From Sphingobium sp. Ant17 (GTDB lineage Bacteria > Pseudomonadota > Alphaproteobacteria > Sphingomonadales > Sphingomonadaceae): a stretch of 64,000 bases of DNA. The DNA is taken from positions 22,282 through 86,281 of the forward strand of contig NZ_JEMV01000016.1 in NCBI RefSeq assembly GCF_000588875.1. The letters are read 5' to 3'. Each line of letters opens with the position of its first letter. The first letter of the stretch is position 1. Made by a program: the position numbers and the translations under genes. A model generated the notes under the pieces. That model saw only the letters and a list, made by a program, of their open reading frames with translations. It ran no database searches and was not told the origin of the DNA. This document shows positions 9,491 to 18,738 of the stretch, piece by piece.

Positions 9491-9749
9491 TGCCCATCGG
9501 ACGACCTTTCCGTCCCTCCTTACGCTTTGGAGGTCAGCTGCCGCCATCTGGCCGCTTGGAGATCATACTGCGAACGAAGCTGCGCCTTCGGTCGATTCTT
9601 CGGAGCAATGCATCAACGGGGGCGCGCGCCAGTCGCCTTATCGAGCTGGACCAACAGCACCTGTTCTTCGATCCAATTCGATCCGCGACCGATCGGTTCA
9701 TGCCAGACCTATCGATCCACAGGCTTCGGCGCGGGCTTCCCCGCGATCC

Positions 9750-10165
9750 TGCCTCAGCATCCACTATATCAGGCCGAGCTTGCTCCATCGGGGCATGCCC
9801 AGCCCGGCTTCCGGGTCATTCCCGCTGGCGACTTCAACGCCACGCCAACCCGCCGATATGTCTGCAAGCCGGAACCCAGGACCATGCCGTGTTTGTGCCT
9901 GCGACAGGTGCGGCCACTTTGACCTGCTGGAGCAAGCCCGGATCAATGCTCGCGCATGATCCACCCTGGCGAGACGTCTCACAGCTTACGGACTGTTTTG
10001 GGAACACCAATGCGCGAACGCGGCGGGCTCGGATCGACCACCTGTTGCTGAACCTATCGGTCGCCGCCCACCTAGCCGACGCGCAGGGTGGATCGTCCCG
10101 TGCGTGGCTGGGGAAGACGAGCAAGCACCCGCCGGTCTGTCGAATTTTCCCTCCAGCCGCATTAA
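9750..10165 (+). pseudogene. Remnant of exonuclease III (Xth) gene
   Basis: Fragments of the endonuclease/exonuclease/phosphatase fold occur in successive reading frames. GFRVIPAGDFNATPT followed by KPEP (around 9810-9880) matches the GDFNxxPTxxDxYKPE stretch of exonuclease III. Further on, in another frame, is YGLFWEHQCANAAG (around 9985-10030), like the TFWDYxRNAxxRNAG segment. In a third frame, ARIDHLLLN (around 10027) matches RIDHLLLS, with a corrupted RAWLGKTSKHPPV (expected xxWEKPSDHAPV) after it. The N-terminal half is missing or unrecognisable, and several shifts plus substitutions in catalytic stretches point to true decay, unlike the single-base shifts elsewhere in this window. Confidence 0.55.
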
Positions 10166-10203
10166 GAGGTGCGCACGCACGGCTGCGGCGCCAACGTTGG
10201 CCC

Positions 10204-10623
10204 GTGAAGCAGGTCGCGACCATTCTCGAATTCTCGACGCGGCGGCAGGGGCTCGTCGAGATCACACGGCACGTAACCGACTGGGTCGCTGAAGCGGGAT
10301 TTCGGCAGGGGCTGCTCACCCTGTTCTGCCGCCACACCTCGGCATCGCTACTGATCCAGGAAAATGCGGCGCCCGAGGTACGCGCCGATCTCGAGGCCTA
10401 TTTCGCGCGGATCGCACCGGAAGACCCGTCAGTATATGCGCATGACGATGAAGGTCTGGACGACATGCCGGCGCACCTGCGGACTGCGTTGACGCAAGTG
10501 CAGCTTTCCATCCCGCTGATCGATGGGCGCCTGGCGCTCGGCACATGGCAGGGCATCTATCTGTTCGAGCACCGGCGACGGCCGCATCGCCGCACCGTCG
10601 CGGCGCATCTGCTCGGCGCATGA
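10204..10623 (+). CDS. yjbQ: YjbQ family (UPF0047) protein
   Basis: A 139-aa protein matching the compact YjbQ/UPF0047 family: VEITRHVTDWVAEAGFRQGLLTLFCRHTSASLLIQEN, YAHDDEGLDDMPAHLRTAL and LALGTWQGIYLFEHRRRPHRR cover the whole conserved core, including the RHTSASL motif and HDDEG histidine. The E. coli protein has weak thiamin-phosphate-synthase activity; the physiological role is unsettled. I chose the GTG at 10204 because family members start here. The open frame continues upstream only through the decayed exonuclease III region. Confidence 0.85.
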   Translation: MKQVATILEFSTRRQGLVEITRHVTDWVAEAGFRQGLLTLFCRHTSASLLIQENAAPEVRADLEAYFARIAPEDPSVYAHDDEGLDDMPAHLRTALTQVQLSIPLIDGRLALGTWQGIYLFEHRRRPHRRTVAAHLLGA

Positions 10624-10648
10624 GCGCGGTCGTCCGACAGGCAGCGTC

Positions 10649-11140
10649 ATGGCGCCGATGAGCGCGGGAGTTCTGCTGTACAGGCGCCGCGGTGCGGAGG
10701 TTGATGTCCTGCTTGTCCATCCAGGTGGGCCTTTCTGGCGTAACAAGGACGCTGGATCATGGCAGATTCCCAAGGGCCTGATCGAGCCGGGCGAGGACGC
10801 ATCCGCTGCGGCCCGGCGCGAGGTCGAGGAGGAGCTCGGCATCCGCCTTACCGGCGAGTTCCATCGGCTTGGACAGCTGAGGCAGGCGGGAGGCAAGCTT
10901 GTCGAGGCATTCGCTCTTGAGCAGCAGGTCGATATCCACGCCGTGGAGAGCAATCTATTCGAAATGGAATGGCCGCCGCGATCCGGCAAGATGCAGTCGT
11001 TCCCGGAGATCGATGAAGCGCGCTGGTTCGCTCTCTCCAGCGCCTCGCCCAGCATGCTCATAAGCCAGCGTCCGCTGCTCGATTGGCTCGCAGATTATCT
11101 GCGGAACGACGATAGTTCGGCTTCGCCGTTGGAACGGTGA
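10649..11140 (+). CDS. Nudix hydrolase
   Basis: A 163-aa NUDIX-fold pyrophosphohydrolase. The Nudix box GLIEPGEDASAAARREVEEELGI fits GX5EX7REUXEEXGU exactly. The N-terminal strand AGVLLYRRRGAEVDVLLVHPGG and the GSWQIPKG stretch before the box resemble diadenosine-polyphosphate or dinucleotide hydrolases of the MutT-like group. Substrate not predictable by eye. It starts 25 bp after the yjbQ stop and may share its transcript. An upstream in-frame extension exists but overlaps yjbQ. Confidence 0.9.
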   Translation: MAPMSAGVLLYRRRGAEVDVLLVHPGGPFWRNKDAGSWQIPKGLIEPGEDASAAARREVEEELGIRLTGEFHRLGQLRQAGGKLVEAFALEQQVDIHAVESNLFEMEWPPRSGKMQSFPEIDEARWFALSSASPSMLISQRPLLDWLADYLRNDDSSASPLER

Positions 11141-11537
11141 CCGGCGCCGTCTGGAATAGCCGGCGACAGCGGGAAATGATTGAACGAGGACCGTTCCCGT
11201 GGCGCAGTAGCCCTGCCGACAAGTCGTCACTGCATCGATGATACGCTAACGAGAGAGGCTGGAGGTGGCGGCCGCGCGCTCGGGTGGGGACTGCACTAAG
11301 GCAGGAGGTGGCCGGGGGAGACGATGGTATCCGGACCGAAAGATCTATAGAGGATTCCAGCCATTTGACATTGATATCCACGCGACGATGCGTTCTGTGG
11401 CGCGGCACCCCGACTGGCTGCCTTCCGCTTTGGTCAAACCTGCCAAGTCCTGATCGTTCGGTAATGTTGCGTATACTGGGGCGGCATGGCGCCCTGTAAT
11501 CGTTCGGTGAAGATCCCGCCCGAACGAGGAGAATGTC
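11141..11537. other. Intergenic region, about 400 bp, with a repeated 10-mer
   Basis: No gene is supported. The decamer ATCGTTCGGT occurs twice in direct orientation, at 11453-11462 and 11499-11508, on either side of a GTATACT element (11471-11477) that could serve as a -10 box for the gene at 11538. The repeat could be a regulator site or chance. Confidence 0.4.
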
Positions 11538-12122
11538 ATGTCCCCGGTTCCTCTCATGAACGAGAGCCCCACCCGATCCGACGCGGCAATAATCAATTGT
11601 CCGGGAAGCGCTTCAAGGGCGCGCGGATGGAAAATCGCACTCTCCGCGCTTGCACTCGCCGCCCTCCCCCTGGTTTGCGGATCTGCGCTCGCACAGAGCG
11701 CTGTCGATCAGCGGCGATGGACGGACGCCCAGGAACGCTATCGCGCGGAGATCGCCCGCTACGAGGCGGAGCGCGATCGTTATGAAGCCGCCGTGCGCGC
11801 CGATCATCCTGACACGACCGGTCGGCGCGGCAGCGATCCCTACACGACGGAGTATGACGCGGCCCGTTACTACAGGGACGATCCCCGTTATGGTGAGCGT
11901 CGCCTGTCCGACCGCGACGAGGTTTATCGCGGATCCGATGGACGCTATTACTGCAAGCGGAGTGACGGGACGACCGGTCTCATCATCGGAGCCGCGAGCG
12001 GCGGGATTCTCGGCAACATCATCGACGGCGGTCGCCATCGTACCGCCGGTACGCTGATCGGCGGCGCGCTGGGCGCGCTTGCCGGCCGATCGATCGAGCA
12101 AAACGACGTCCGCTGCCGGTAA
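11538..12122 (+). CDS. Glycine-zipper 2TM (17-kDa surface-antigen-like) envelope protein
   Basis: Envelope protein of 194 aa. After a polar N-terminal extension there is a signal-like segment (WKIALSALALAALPLVCGSALAQ). Next comes a charged coiled-coil-like region rich in Arg/Glu/Tyr (RYRAEIARYEAERDRYEAAV), and then the sequence RGSDGRYYCKRSDGTTGLIIGAASGGILGNIIDGG followed by GTLIGGALGALAGRSIE. The latter is the glycine-zipper two-helix motif of the Rickettsia 17-kDa antigen family. Two cysteines (YYCKR and the C-terminal RCR) could pair. A GAGGAG site sits 6 bp before the ATG. Likely periplasmic or outer-membrane associated; no specific function is known. Confidence 0.8.
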   Translation: MSPVPLMNESPTRSDAAIINCPGSASRARGWKIALSALALAALPLVCGSALAQSAVDQRRWTDAQERYRAEIARYEAERDRYEAAVRADHPDTTGRRGSDPYTTEYDAARYYRDDPRYGERRLSDRDEVYRGSDGRYYCKRSDGTTGLIIGAASGGILGNIIDGGRHRTAGTLIGGALGALAGRSIEQNDVRCR

Positions 12123-12226
12123 AACGCCCTGTCCACGGGAAGCATGAAGTCGTGACCGTGGACAAGCCGCATCGACTATCTCGCAACCCTGACGCCGTCC
12201 AGAATGGCAAGTTAGAGGCCATCATC

Positions 12227-12805
12227 GTGACCCACAACACTCGCGCTCGTGCCGGATGTTCCGCCTATAGCCGCCTCTGGCTTGGCTCCGCGCTGATACT
12301 CGCTGCTTCCCTCTCTCCGGCGATTTCTCCGGCCCAGGCCGCTGCTGCGGAGAACGACATTTCGCAGCGTCGGGCATTGTGCACCCGCTCGATTGCGCTC
12401 TCCGGCTTCGATCAGGTCATGGACGCCAACATCCGCGAAGCGGTCGAAGACTCCTTCCGGACGCTGTCCGCCGCCTTCCCCGACGACACAGATACAATCT
12501 CCGCCTATCGCGACTCATTGGGAGAGGCGATGGTGGCCGCGAAGGCCCCCGTCCTTTCAAGGCTTCGCGAGAGTTGCGCGGCGGCCTTCACAGTGGAAGA
12601 GTTGATGGGAATTAACGCCTTCTATGAGAGCAGTGCCGGTCGCGCCTGGCTCGAAAAGGGCCGCACGCTCATGGTTCCGGCACTTGAGAAGGCGGTGAGC
12701 GATGTCACTCCCGAGATCATTGTCGATGCACAAAGACGATTCTGCGCCCGCTTGGGTGGGTGCAAGAAAGAGCCGGCGGCATCCTCTGCCCATCCGACAT
12801 TGTGA
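12227..12805 (+). CDS. DUF2059 secreted protein
   Basis: Predicted periplasmic protein of about 192 aa with signal peptide (YSRLWLGSALILAASLSPAI, cleavage after AQA). The mature part contains the DUF2059 signature: a SFRTLSAAFP...MVAAKAPVLSRLRESCAAAFTVEELMGINAFYESSAGRAWLEKGRTLM stretch with the conserved FTVEEL and FYxSxxGR elements. Two GTG starts are possible, at 12152 and 12227; I chose the second because it gives a clean signal peptide. Function unknown. Confidence 0.75.
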   Translation: MTHNTRARAGCSAYSRLWLGSALILAASLSPAISPAQAAAAENDISQRRALCTRSIALSGFDQVMDANIREAVEDSFRTLSAAFPDDTDTISAYRDSLGEAMVAAKAPVLSRLRESCAAAFTVEELMGINAFYESSAGRAWLEKGRTLMVPALEKAVSDVTPEIIVDAQRRFCARLGGCKKEPAASSAHPTL

Positions 12806-13120
12806 GAACGTTCGGCGATCCCGCTGGGAGCGTCTCGCGAAACTGGCCGGATGTCGAATGGTGGCGTGCCGAATCGGGTCCGAACCACCCTGAAAAGATC
12901 GAGCCCTGCGGAAAAGCACGTAGAGACCTGGACGTGCAAAGCTTGCTAGTCAAAGATCAATCAGAAGCGATGATGAAGATCCGGATCGTACAATTTGTGC
13001 AGATGCTCGGATGGTCGGTGGCGCAACGGTGGAAATGCGCCAGGCGCGATGCAGGATCCGGGGTTTCGCCTGCCGCCCACGACCGGGCGATATCGTATCG
13101 ATTTTGATATCAAGCGGGAG
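12806..13120. other. Intergenic region, 315 bp
   Basis: No supported gene. A perfect 10-bp palindrome TTGATATCAA (13104-13113) lies directly before the next start codon; it lacks the 4-bp centre needed for an FNR box. Confidence 0.4.
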
Positions 13121-13546
13121 ATGAAGATGGCCTCGCCAGTCGATGAGTTCGTCCGTGTTGGCCAGCTGAACTTCCAGCTTGGCCTTGTCCTGACGGATAT
13201 CGCGCGTGCTGCCTGGGAACGCTTCGTCCAGATCAGCGAAAAGATCAGCATCGAATGTTCCACGGAATCGGATGCGGTGATGCAGCGACTTTTCCAGCCC
13301 AATGCCGAAAGTCAGACAGATGTTCGCGGCGGTCAATGGGATGATATCGTCGCCGATGTGGAGGAATGGCGGCTGGAGACGATGGAGCGGAGCAGGACGG
13401 CCTGCGAGGACTGGCGGCGGGCTTGGCTCAATGGGGCAACGAGTGAGTCGCTGCTCCCAGCCGCTTCGACGGTCTTATGTCCTTGGCCCGTCGCCCTTAC
13501 GGACCAGGCTGATATAGGTCAGACAAGGTCAGCTGGCGATACCTGA
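13121..13546 (+). CDS. Hypothetical, amphipathic helical, possibly phasin-like
   Basis: A 141-aa protein that I cannot assign firmly. The first 110 residues are predicted helical and amphipathic (VDEFVRVGQLNFQLGLVLTD, AAWERFVQISEKIS, EEWRLETMERSRTACEDWRR), resembling proteins that coat polyhydroxyalkanoate granules. The C-terminal 30 residues are low in structure. An AAGCGGGAG site immediately precedes the ATG at 13121, and a second ATG lies two codons on. A PHA synthase gene at 37830 and another phasin-like gene at 25358 make a granule role conceivable, but there is no diagnostic motif. Confidence 0.55.
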   Translation: MKMASPVDEFVRVGQLNFQLGLVLTDIARAAWERFVQISEKISIECSTESDAVMQRLFQPNAESQTDVRGGQWDDIVADVEEWRLETMERSRTACEDWRRAWLNGATSESLLPAASTVLCPWPVALTDQADIGQTRSAGDT

Positions 13547-13575
13547 GAAGAAACCCGCTCGACTCTTCGCGGGCC

Positions 13576-13884
13576 ATGCTGGTCGCAGGGACCAGCGGCG
13601 CTCACCTCATCGCCCAGACGCCCGGGATGGCTTTTCCGAAGGAACCTGCCGGAGCGAACGCAGCCATCCAGACAGTGGAGATCGACTCGAGCGTTTCGGT
13701 CGATGGCGTGACCGACGAGAAGGAGGAGATCGAACGCCGTCAGGTGCGCATTCTCAACCGACAGGGTGCGGCGATGCTCGCTGCAGAGAAGCAACGTGCG
13801 GATGCCATTCAGCGCAACTATCGCAACTATGATGAGGCTATGGTCGCCGCGTACGTTGACATCCACCGGAAGGCGACTTGGTGA
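13576..13884 (+). CDS. Hypothetical protein, 102 aa
   Basis: Open frame of 102 codons ending 17 bp before the convergent ECF sigma gene. The second half (DEKEEIERRQVRILNRQGAA, AEKQRADAIQRNYRNYDEAM) is charged and helical with no membrane segment. No ribosome site is evident at the ATG, and no family is recognised. It could be a real short gene or chance. Confidence 0.35.
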   Translation: MLVAGTSGAHLIAQTPGMAFPKEPAGANAAIQTVEIDSSVSVDGVTDEKEEIERRQVRILNRQGAAMLAAEKQRADAIQRNYRNYDEAMVAAYVDIHRKATW

Positions 13885-13900
13885 CCAAGCGCCTCCATGC

Positions 13901-14494
13901 TCAAGCCGCCCGGCAGAACGATATCTTGTTCGGCAATCGCCTCGCATCGGGAGGGCTGACAAAGCCGCGATGAATATAGGGGGGTGAAGATTTCTGGAGT
14001 TGGGATCGATGCGTCCCGCCAAGATAGGCGAGCATGGCAATCCGTGCCCTGTGAACCCGGCTTTTCAGAACTGCCAGTGATACGCCGCATTGTTCGGCAG
14101 CGTCCTCATAGGCGAGTTGGTCCTCGACCACGGCAAGTAGCGCCTGCCGGTTGGATTCGGAGAGCGCTGCCAGAGCCTGGCCGAACTCCTCGCGCAGAAG
14201 GCCAATCTCCTGATCCGGTGGCGAAACCGGCAAGCTATGCATCGCGAGATCGTTCCAATCGACCTTCCTGCGCTCGCGCCGCACATGTGAGAGGAAGAGG
14301 TTGCGCAGGATCGTGAAGGTCCATGCCTTGAAGTTGCTTCCGGTTTCGAAGCGCTCGCGCGCTTTCCATGCTCGCGACAATGCCTCCTGCACCAGATCCT
14401 CGGCTCCGTCGGCGCCATTGGTGAGCCGTCGCGCATAACGGGTGAGTGCTGGTAGTGATGCCCGTGTCGCACAGTCGAATTCTCCCGGGGTCAT
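13901..14494 (-). CDS. ECF-family RNA polymerase sigma factor
   Basis: Sigma-70 group 4 factor of about 197 aa. Region 2 is seen in LTRYARRLTNGADGAEDLVQEALSRAWKARERFETGSNFKAWTFTILRNLFLSHVRRERR, and region 4 in ALAALSESNRQALLAVVEDQLAYEDAAEQCGVSLAVLKSRVHRARIAM, with the helix-turn-helix AAEQCGVSLAVLKSRVHRAR. The start at 14494 (MTPGEFDC) is preferred; the frame stays open about 40 codons further upstream. The C-terminal tail of some 40 residues is longer than usual. No anti-sigma gene sits next to it. The region 4 style is close to alphaproteobacterial EcfG or stress sigma factors, but the PhyR/NepR partners are not in the window. Confidence 0.85.
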   Translation of the reverse strand: MTPGEFDCATRASLPALTRYARRLTNGADGAEDLVQEALSRAWKARERFETGSNFKAWTFTILRNLFLSHVRRERRKVDWNDLAMHSLPVSPPDQEIGLLREEFGQALAALSESNRQALLAVVEDQLAYEDAAEQCGVSLAVLKSRVHRARIAMLAYLGGTHRSQLQKSSPPYIHRGFVSPPDARRLPNKISFCRAA

Positions 14495-14576
14495 GGATTT
14501 CGCTCTACCTTCGGAGTTGCTTGCGACATCATTCTTTGTGTCGACGACATTGGTTATCGACGGCCGATTGACGACC

Positions 14577-14761
14577 TCACCGTCCACGACGGCGCGGCCA
14601 CAGGCGCACTGGCGGCACATAAAAGGCGACGAGGCAGGTCAACGCCAGGAACACGAGGCTATAGCCATGGCCACGACCCAGAAGCGGGGATCTTCTTTCG
14701 ACACGAACCAGCCCGCGATCAGCGCGGGTATGATCAGCAGCAACCTGGCGACCCAAGCCAT
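14577..14761 (-). CDS. Small two-helix membrane protein, frameshifted near 14655
   Basis: Starting at the ATG at 14761, the frame reads MAWVARLLLIIPALIAGWFV, then SKEDPRFWVVAMAI, and is lost into a stop. The next frame continues LVFLALTCLVAFYVPPVRLW to a stop at 14577. Adding one C in the GCCTC stretch near 14655 joins them into a 61-aa protein with two membrane helices. It would precede the ECF sigma gene on the same strand. No family recognised. Confidence 0.5.
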
Positions 14762-15120
14762 ATTTCCATCCTGACATCATCCACCAGGACACTGCATCCC
14801 AGCTATTGTTGAAGGTGGGCACCGGCACAGGGCAGGTGATCCGCGATTTCGAACAAGAAGTTAGCCCGGGCATGATGGTGCGGGCATACGTAAGTTTACG
14901 AAACCGCGACGGCGGCTCGGCCCTTGGTCGTTGCCGCAGATGACAATGATTCACGCATGACCATCCGTTCCCCCAACGCTTCCAACCGCCCCTCGCCGGA
15001 AATCTAAGGACTTTTGCGCATTGCCCGCAGACCTTCGATCTCCTTCTTATGCTCCTGGGCCGCCGCAAAGAACCGGCCGGCAATGTCCGCACATGAACCG
15101 ACTCGAAACTGGGAGCAGCT
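14762..15120. other. Intergenic region, 360 bp, divergent promoters
   Basis: Separates the small membrane protein gene (minus) from the flavoprotein-patatin gene (plus). No gene is supported. A GGGAG ribosome site for the plus-strand gene lies at its right end. Confidence 0.5.
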
Positions 15121-17435
15121 GTGAAGACAGAGACCGCGATGGCCGACAACACCGCCAGCAGCGCATCCCGACACATTGACTTTCTCATCGTCGGCGGTGG
15201 CGTCGCGAGCGCGATCGCGGCCGAGACGTTGCGCGCCGAGGGTGCGAGCGGCTCTGTTCTCATACTATCGGCGGACGAATTACCGCCCTATCATCGCCCG
15301 CCTTTATCCAAGCAGTTGCTGCCCGAACGTGAAGACGAGGAACGGATCTTCGTCCATCCGAAAGGTTTCTACGACGAGCGTGACATCGAACTGCGGCTCA
15401 ACAGCCCGGTGGTCGGCGTGGACACCGTCAGCCAGATCGTGCGGACCGCGGCAGGTGAAAGAATCGCCTACGGCAAGCTTCTGATCGCCACGGGAGCGAC
15501 GCCGAAGTCTCTCGGGGTTCCGGGAGAGGCGCTCGCGGGCGTTCACACGCTACGGACCAAGGCCGACACCGATGTCATCCGCGAAGCCGCCGGGACGGCA
15601 AAGCGCGCGGTCGTCATCGGCGCCAGCTTTCTCGGTATGGAGATTGCCATGTCGCTGGTGGCGCGCGGGCTCGACGTCACCGTCCTCGAGCGCGGAAGCG
15701 TGCTCCTTCCCCATCTCGAGGCGTCGGACCTTTCGGCCCATTTCGAACGCCGTGTGCAGAGCCAGGGCGCTACGGTGCTGCTGAACGACACCGCGATCGC
15801 GTTCCACGGGAGTACGACGGTCGAGGAAATCGAAACGAGCGCCGGTCGACGGATAGCGTGTGATCTGGTCGTGGTCAGTATCGGCGTTTCGCCCACCAGC
15901 GGCTTTTTGGAAGGCAGCGGGATCGCGCTGGAAGACGGCTATGTCGCCATCGACGCGCTGCTGCGCGCGAGCGTGCCCAATGTTTTCGCGGCAGGAGACG
16001 TCACGAGCTTCTACGATCCGGTCTTCGCGCGCCGGCGCCATATCGAGCATTGGGACAATGCCATAAAGCAGGCGCGCCTCGCCGCGCGAAACATGCTGGG
16101 CCGACGCCTGAGATATGACGAAGTCTCCTATTTCTTCTGCGAGGTCGGCGACATCGGCTTCAACGTGCTGGGTGCGACCGAGGAAGCCGACGAATGGATT
16201 ACCCGGGGCTCGCTGGACGACGGCTCATTCGCGATGTTCTATCTCAAGGGCGATGTGCCGCGCGCGCTGTTCTCGACCGGACGACCCGCCGACGAGACAC
16301 GTGTTGCCGAAGGGCTCATCCGTTATCGGGTCAACCTCGGCTCGGTGAAGGAGCGCCTGCGGGAGGCCGACTTCGCGCTCGAACATATCCCGACGCAGAC
16401 CGCGCTGATCCTGCAGGGCGGCGGCGCGCTGGGCGCGTTCGAATGCGGGGTCGTGAAGGCCTTGGAGGAAGAGCAGCTTTTCCCGGACATAGTCGCAGGT
16501 GTTTCGATCGGCGCGTTCAATGGCGCCGTCATTGCCAGCAATCCCCGGCAGGCGACGCAGGCCCTGGAAGCCTTCTGGAACGAACTGGCCGTGCTGACCT
16601 CGGCGCTCTCGCCCGCTATTTTCCGGCAGACGGTGGCCGCGGCCCAGATCCTGACGTGCGGTGTGCCGAATTTCTTCAGGGCAAGGTGGCTGGCGCCGTT
16701 CACCCCGCTGGAATGGCCCGTGGCCTGGACAAGCTATTATGACACGACGCCCATGCGCCAGCTGATCGCGAAACATGTCGACTTCGCCGCGCTCAAGACG
16801 AGCCCGGTGCGCCTGCTGATCAGCGCCGTCAACGTGGCGACCGCAGAACTCGAGGTCTTCGACAGCTATGTCGATGACCTCACGCCGGACCATATCGTGG
16901 CGAGCGGCAGCTTGCCGCCAGGCTTCCCGTGGACGGTGATCGACGGCAAGGCCTATTGGGATGGCGGCATTATCAGCAACTCGCCGCTCGATCTCGTCGT
17001 CGACCGCTGCGGCCCGGACGGCAAGCGGGTCTTCATCGTCGACCTTTATTCGGGACAGCGGGCGCTTCCCTCCAACATGATCGAGGTTCTGGCCCGGCGC
17101 GACGAGATCGTTTATTCCGAGCGGGTGCGGAGCGATCTGCACTACCGGGAGACGGTCGACAGCTATCGCAGGCTCATTGACCATGTTCTCAGCTATGTCG
17201 ATCCCGCTAGCGCGGCCCGGGTCAAGCATCTGCCCGATTATATCCAGCTCATGGGGGACGCGCGCCGACGAGGATCACCCGGTTCGTGCGGACCGGCCAA
17301 TCGGACGAGCATTCCTCGGGCGACTATGATTTTTCGGATGTGGCGATCGAGGCCAGCCGGTCCGAAGGCTATGCGGTCGCAAAAGGAATACTCGGCCAAG
17401 CGCGCGCGCCTTCCGCGGATCCCGCACGGCCATGA
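15121..17435 (+). CDS. Fusion: pyridine-nucleotide-disulfide flavin reductase + patatin-like phospholipase (frameshift near 17262)
   Basis: Two enzymes in one chain, about 771 aa after correction. Residues 1-415 form a BphA4/rubredoxin-reductase-like flavoprotein: FAD motif FLIVGGGVASAIAAETLR, NAD(P)H motif RAVVIGASFLGMEIAMSL, and FAD closure VPNVFAAGDVTSF. From about 425 comes a patatin domain with oxyanion loop GGGALGAF (about 433), nucleophile elbow GVSIGAFNGA (Ser462) and catalytic DGG in YWDGGIISNSP (Asp614). The domain ends in a DUF3734-type C-terminus. The frame is continuous across the junction. Only near the end (around 17262) is one base missing; the other frame then gives RITRFVRTGQSDEHSSGDYD and a stop at 17435, 3 bp from the convergent MFS gene. 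GTG start at 15121 with a GGGAG site. An acyl-ester hydrolase tied to redox state, possibly in PHA or lipid turnover, is inference. Confidence 0.85.
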
Positions 17436-17438
17436 TGG

Positions 17439-18673
17439 CTACATGGACCCCACCGCGTTCTTGCCGATCCGCCAGCGCCACAGGAGGAGTGTGATCAGCG
17501 CGATCGCAGCGAAACAGGATCCCGCAACAAATGTTAGTTTAGGCCCGTATCCGTCCCACAGGCCACCCGCGACGACGCTCGCGACCAGCATGGCGATCCC
17601 CTGAGCGAAGCTGAAGATGCCGAAGCCCGTCCCGCGCAATCGCGCAGGCGCCGTATCGGCCACGAGGCTGGCGAAGAGCCCCTGGGTCAGCCCCATGTGC
17701 AGGCCCCAGAATAGCACGCCCAGCATGACGCCGGCGACCGTCGTGCCGAAGGCGAGAATGAGATCGGCGCCAATCAGGCAGGCGATGCCTATAGCGAGAA
17801 GACCTGTCCGGCCGATGCGGTCGGACAGCACGCCCGCCGGATATGCCGAGCCGGCGTAGACGATGTTCATCACCACCATCACGCTCGGGACAAAGGCAAG
17901 CGGCAGGCCCGTATGCTGGGCGCGCAGGATGAGAAAGGCCTCGGAAAACCGTGCGAAGGTGAAGATGATCGCGATGCCCGTCGCCATCCAGAAGGCGACC
18001 GGCATGAGACCGGCATCCGACAGCCGGAGTCTCTCCTTCCCCTCGGCATGGTGTTGCGGCGGCTCGCGGACGCCGAAGATCATGATCCCGAGCGAGGCAA
18101 GAGCCGGGACTACGGCGATCCAGAATACCAGGCGGATATTGTCGGAGCTGAGCGCCATGAGCGCGATTGCGGCAAGCGGGCCGACGACGGCGCCCACCGT
18201 ATCGAGCGATTGACGCAGGCCAAAGCTCGCGCCGCGAAGGTCAGGCGGCGCAATGTCGGCGATGAGGCGTCGCGCGGCGCGTCGCGCACGCCCTTGCCGA
18301 TCCGGTCGATAAAGCGCGCCGCGACCACCCAGCCGATCGTCGCGGCGAGCGGGAAAACGGGCTTGGTCAGGGCGGCGAGACCGTAACCCACCGTCGTCAG
18401 CAGCTTGCGCCGGCCGAGCCAGTCCGACAGCCCGCCTGAAAACAGCTTGGTCACATTGGCGATGGCTTCCGCGATGCCCTCGATCAGGCCGAGGGTCAGC
18501 GCGGACGCACCAAGCGTGGTCACAAGAAAGACCGGCAGCAGCGCGTGGATCATCTCCGAAGAAATATCCATGAACATGCTGACGAAACCCAGCATCCAGA
18601 CACCCGACGGCATCGCGCGTGACAGGGCGCGGGCGGGAGGCGATTCAGCCACGATGGGGAGGGACGCCGGCAA
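17439..18673 (-). CDS. MFS transporter (frameshift near 18265)
   Basis: Twelve-helix major facilitator permease, about 411 aa after correction. N-terminal half: MPSGVWMLGFVSMFMDISSE, the loop 2-3 motif GGLSDWLGRRKLL and RFIDRIGKGVRDAPRDA. The C-terminal half in the other frame continues TVGAVVGPLAAIALMAL and GVLSDRIGRTGLLAIGIACL and ends RIGKNAVGSM. Adding one C in GCCTCATCGCC near 18265 gives DALIADIAPPDLRG and joins the halves. The exact start is uncertain: a TTG at 18673, a GTG or an ATG at 18613 could serve. Last gene of the operon with GltD-like, PFOR and DHOD-like genes, and convergent with the patatin fusion. Substrate unknown. Confidence 0.85.
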
Positions 18674-18738
18674 AACCGGTTGGGAGTGATCGCGCCGCCT
18701 GGGCCATGAGGCGTCCCGCGCTCATCCCGGTGCGCGTT

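Noticed and set aside
11285..11360. tRNA-like stretch ending in CCA
   Set aside because: No T-arm GGTTCGAAT-like sequence or foldable cloverleaf.
13104..13113. TTGATATCAA as an FNR/FixK box
   Set aside because: The two half sites abut without the 4-bp centre, and the site lies only 7 bp before a start codon.
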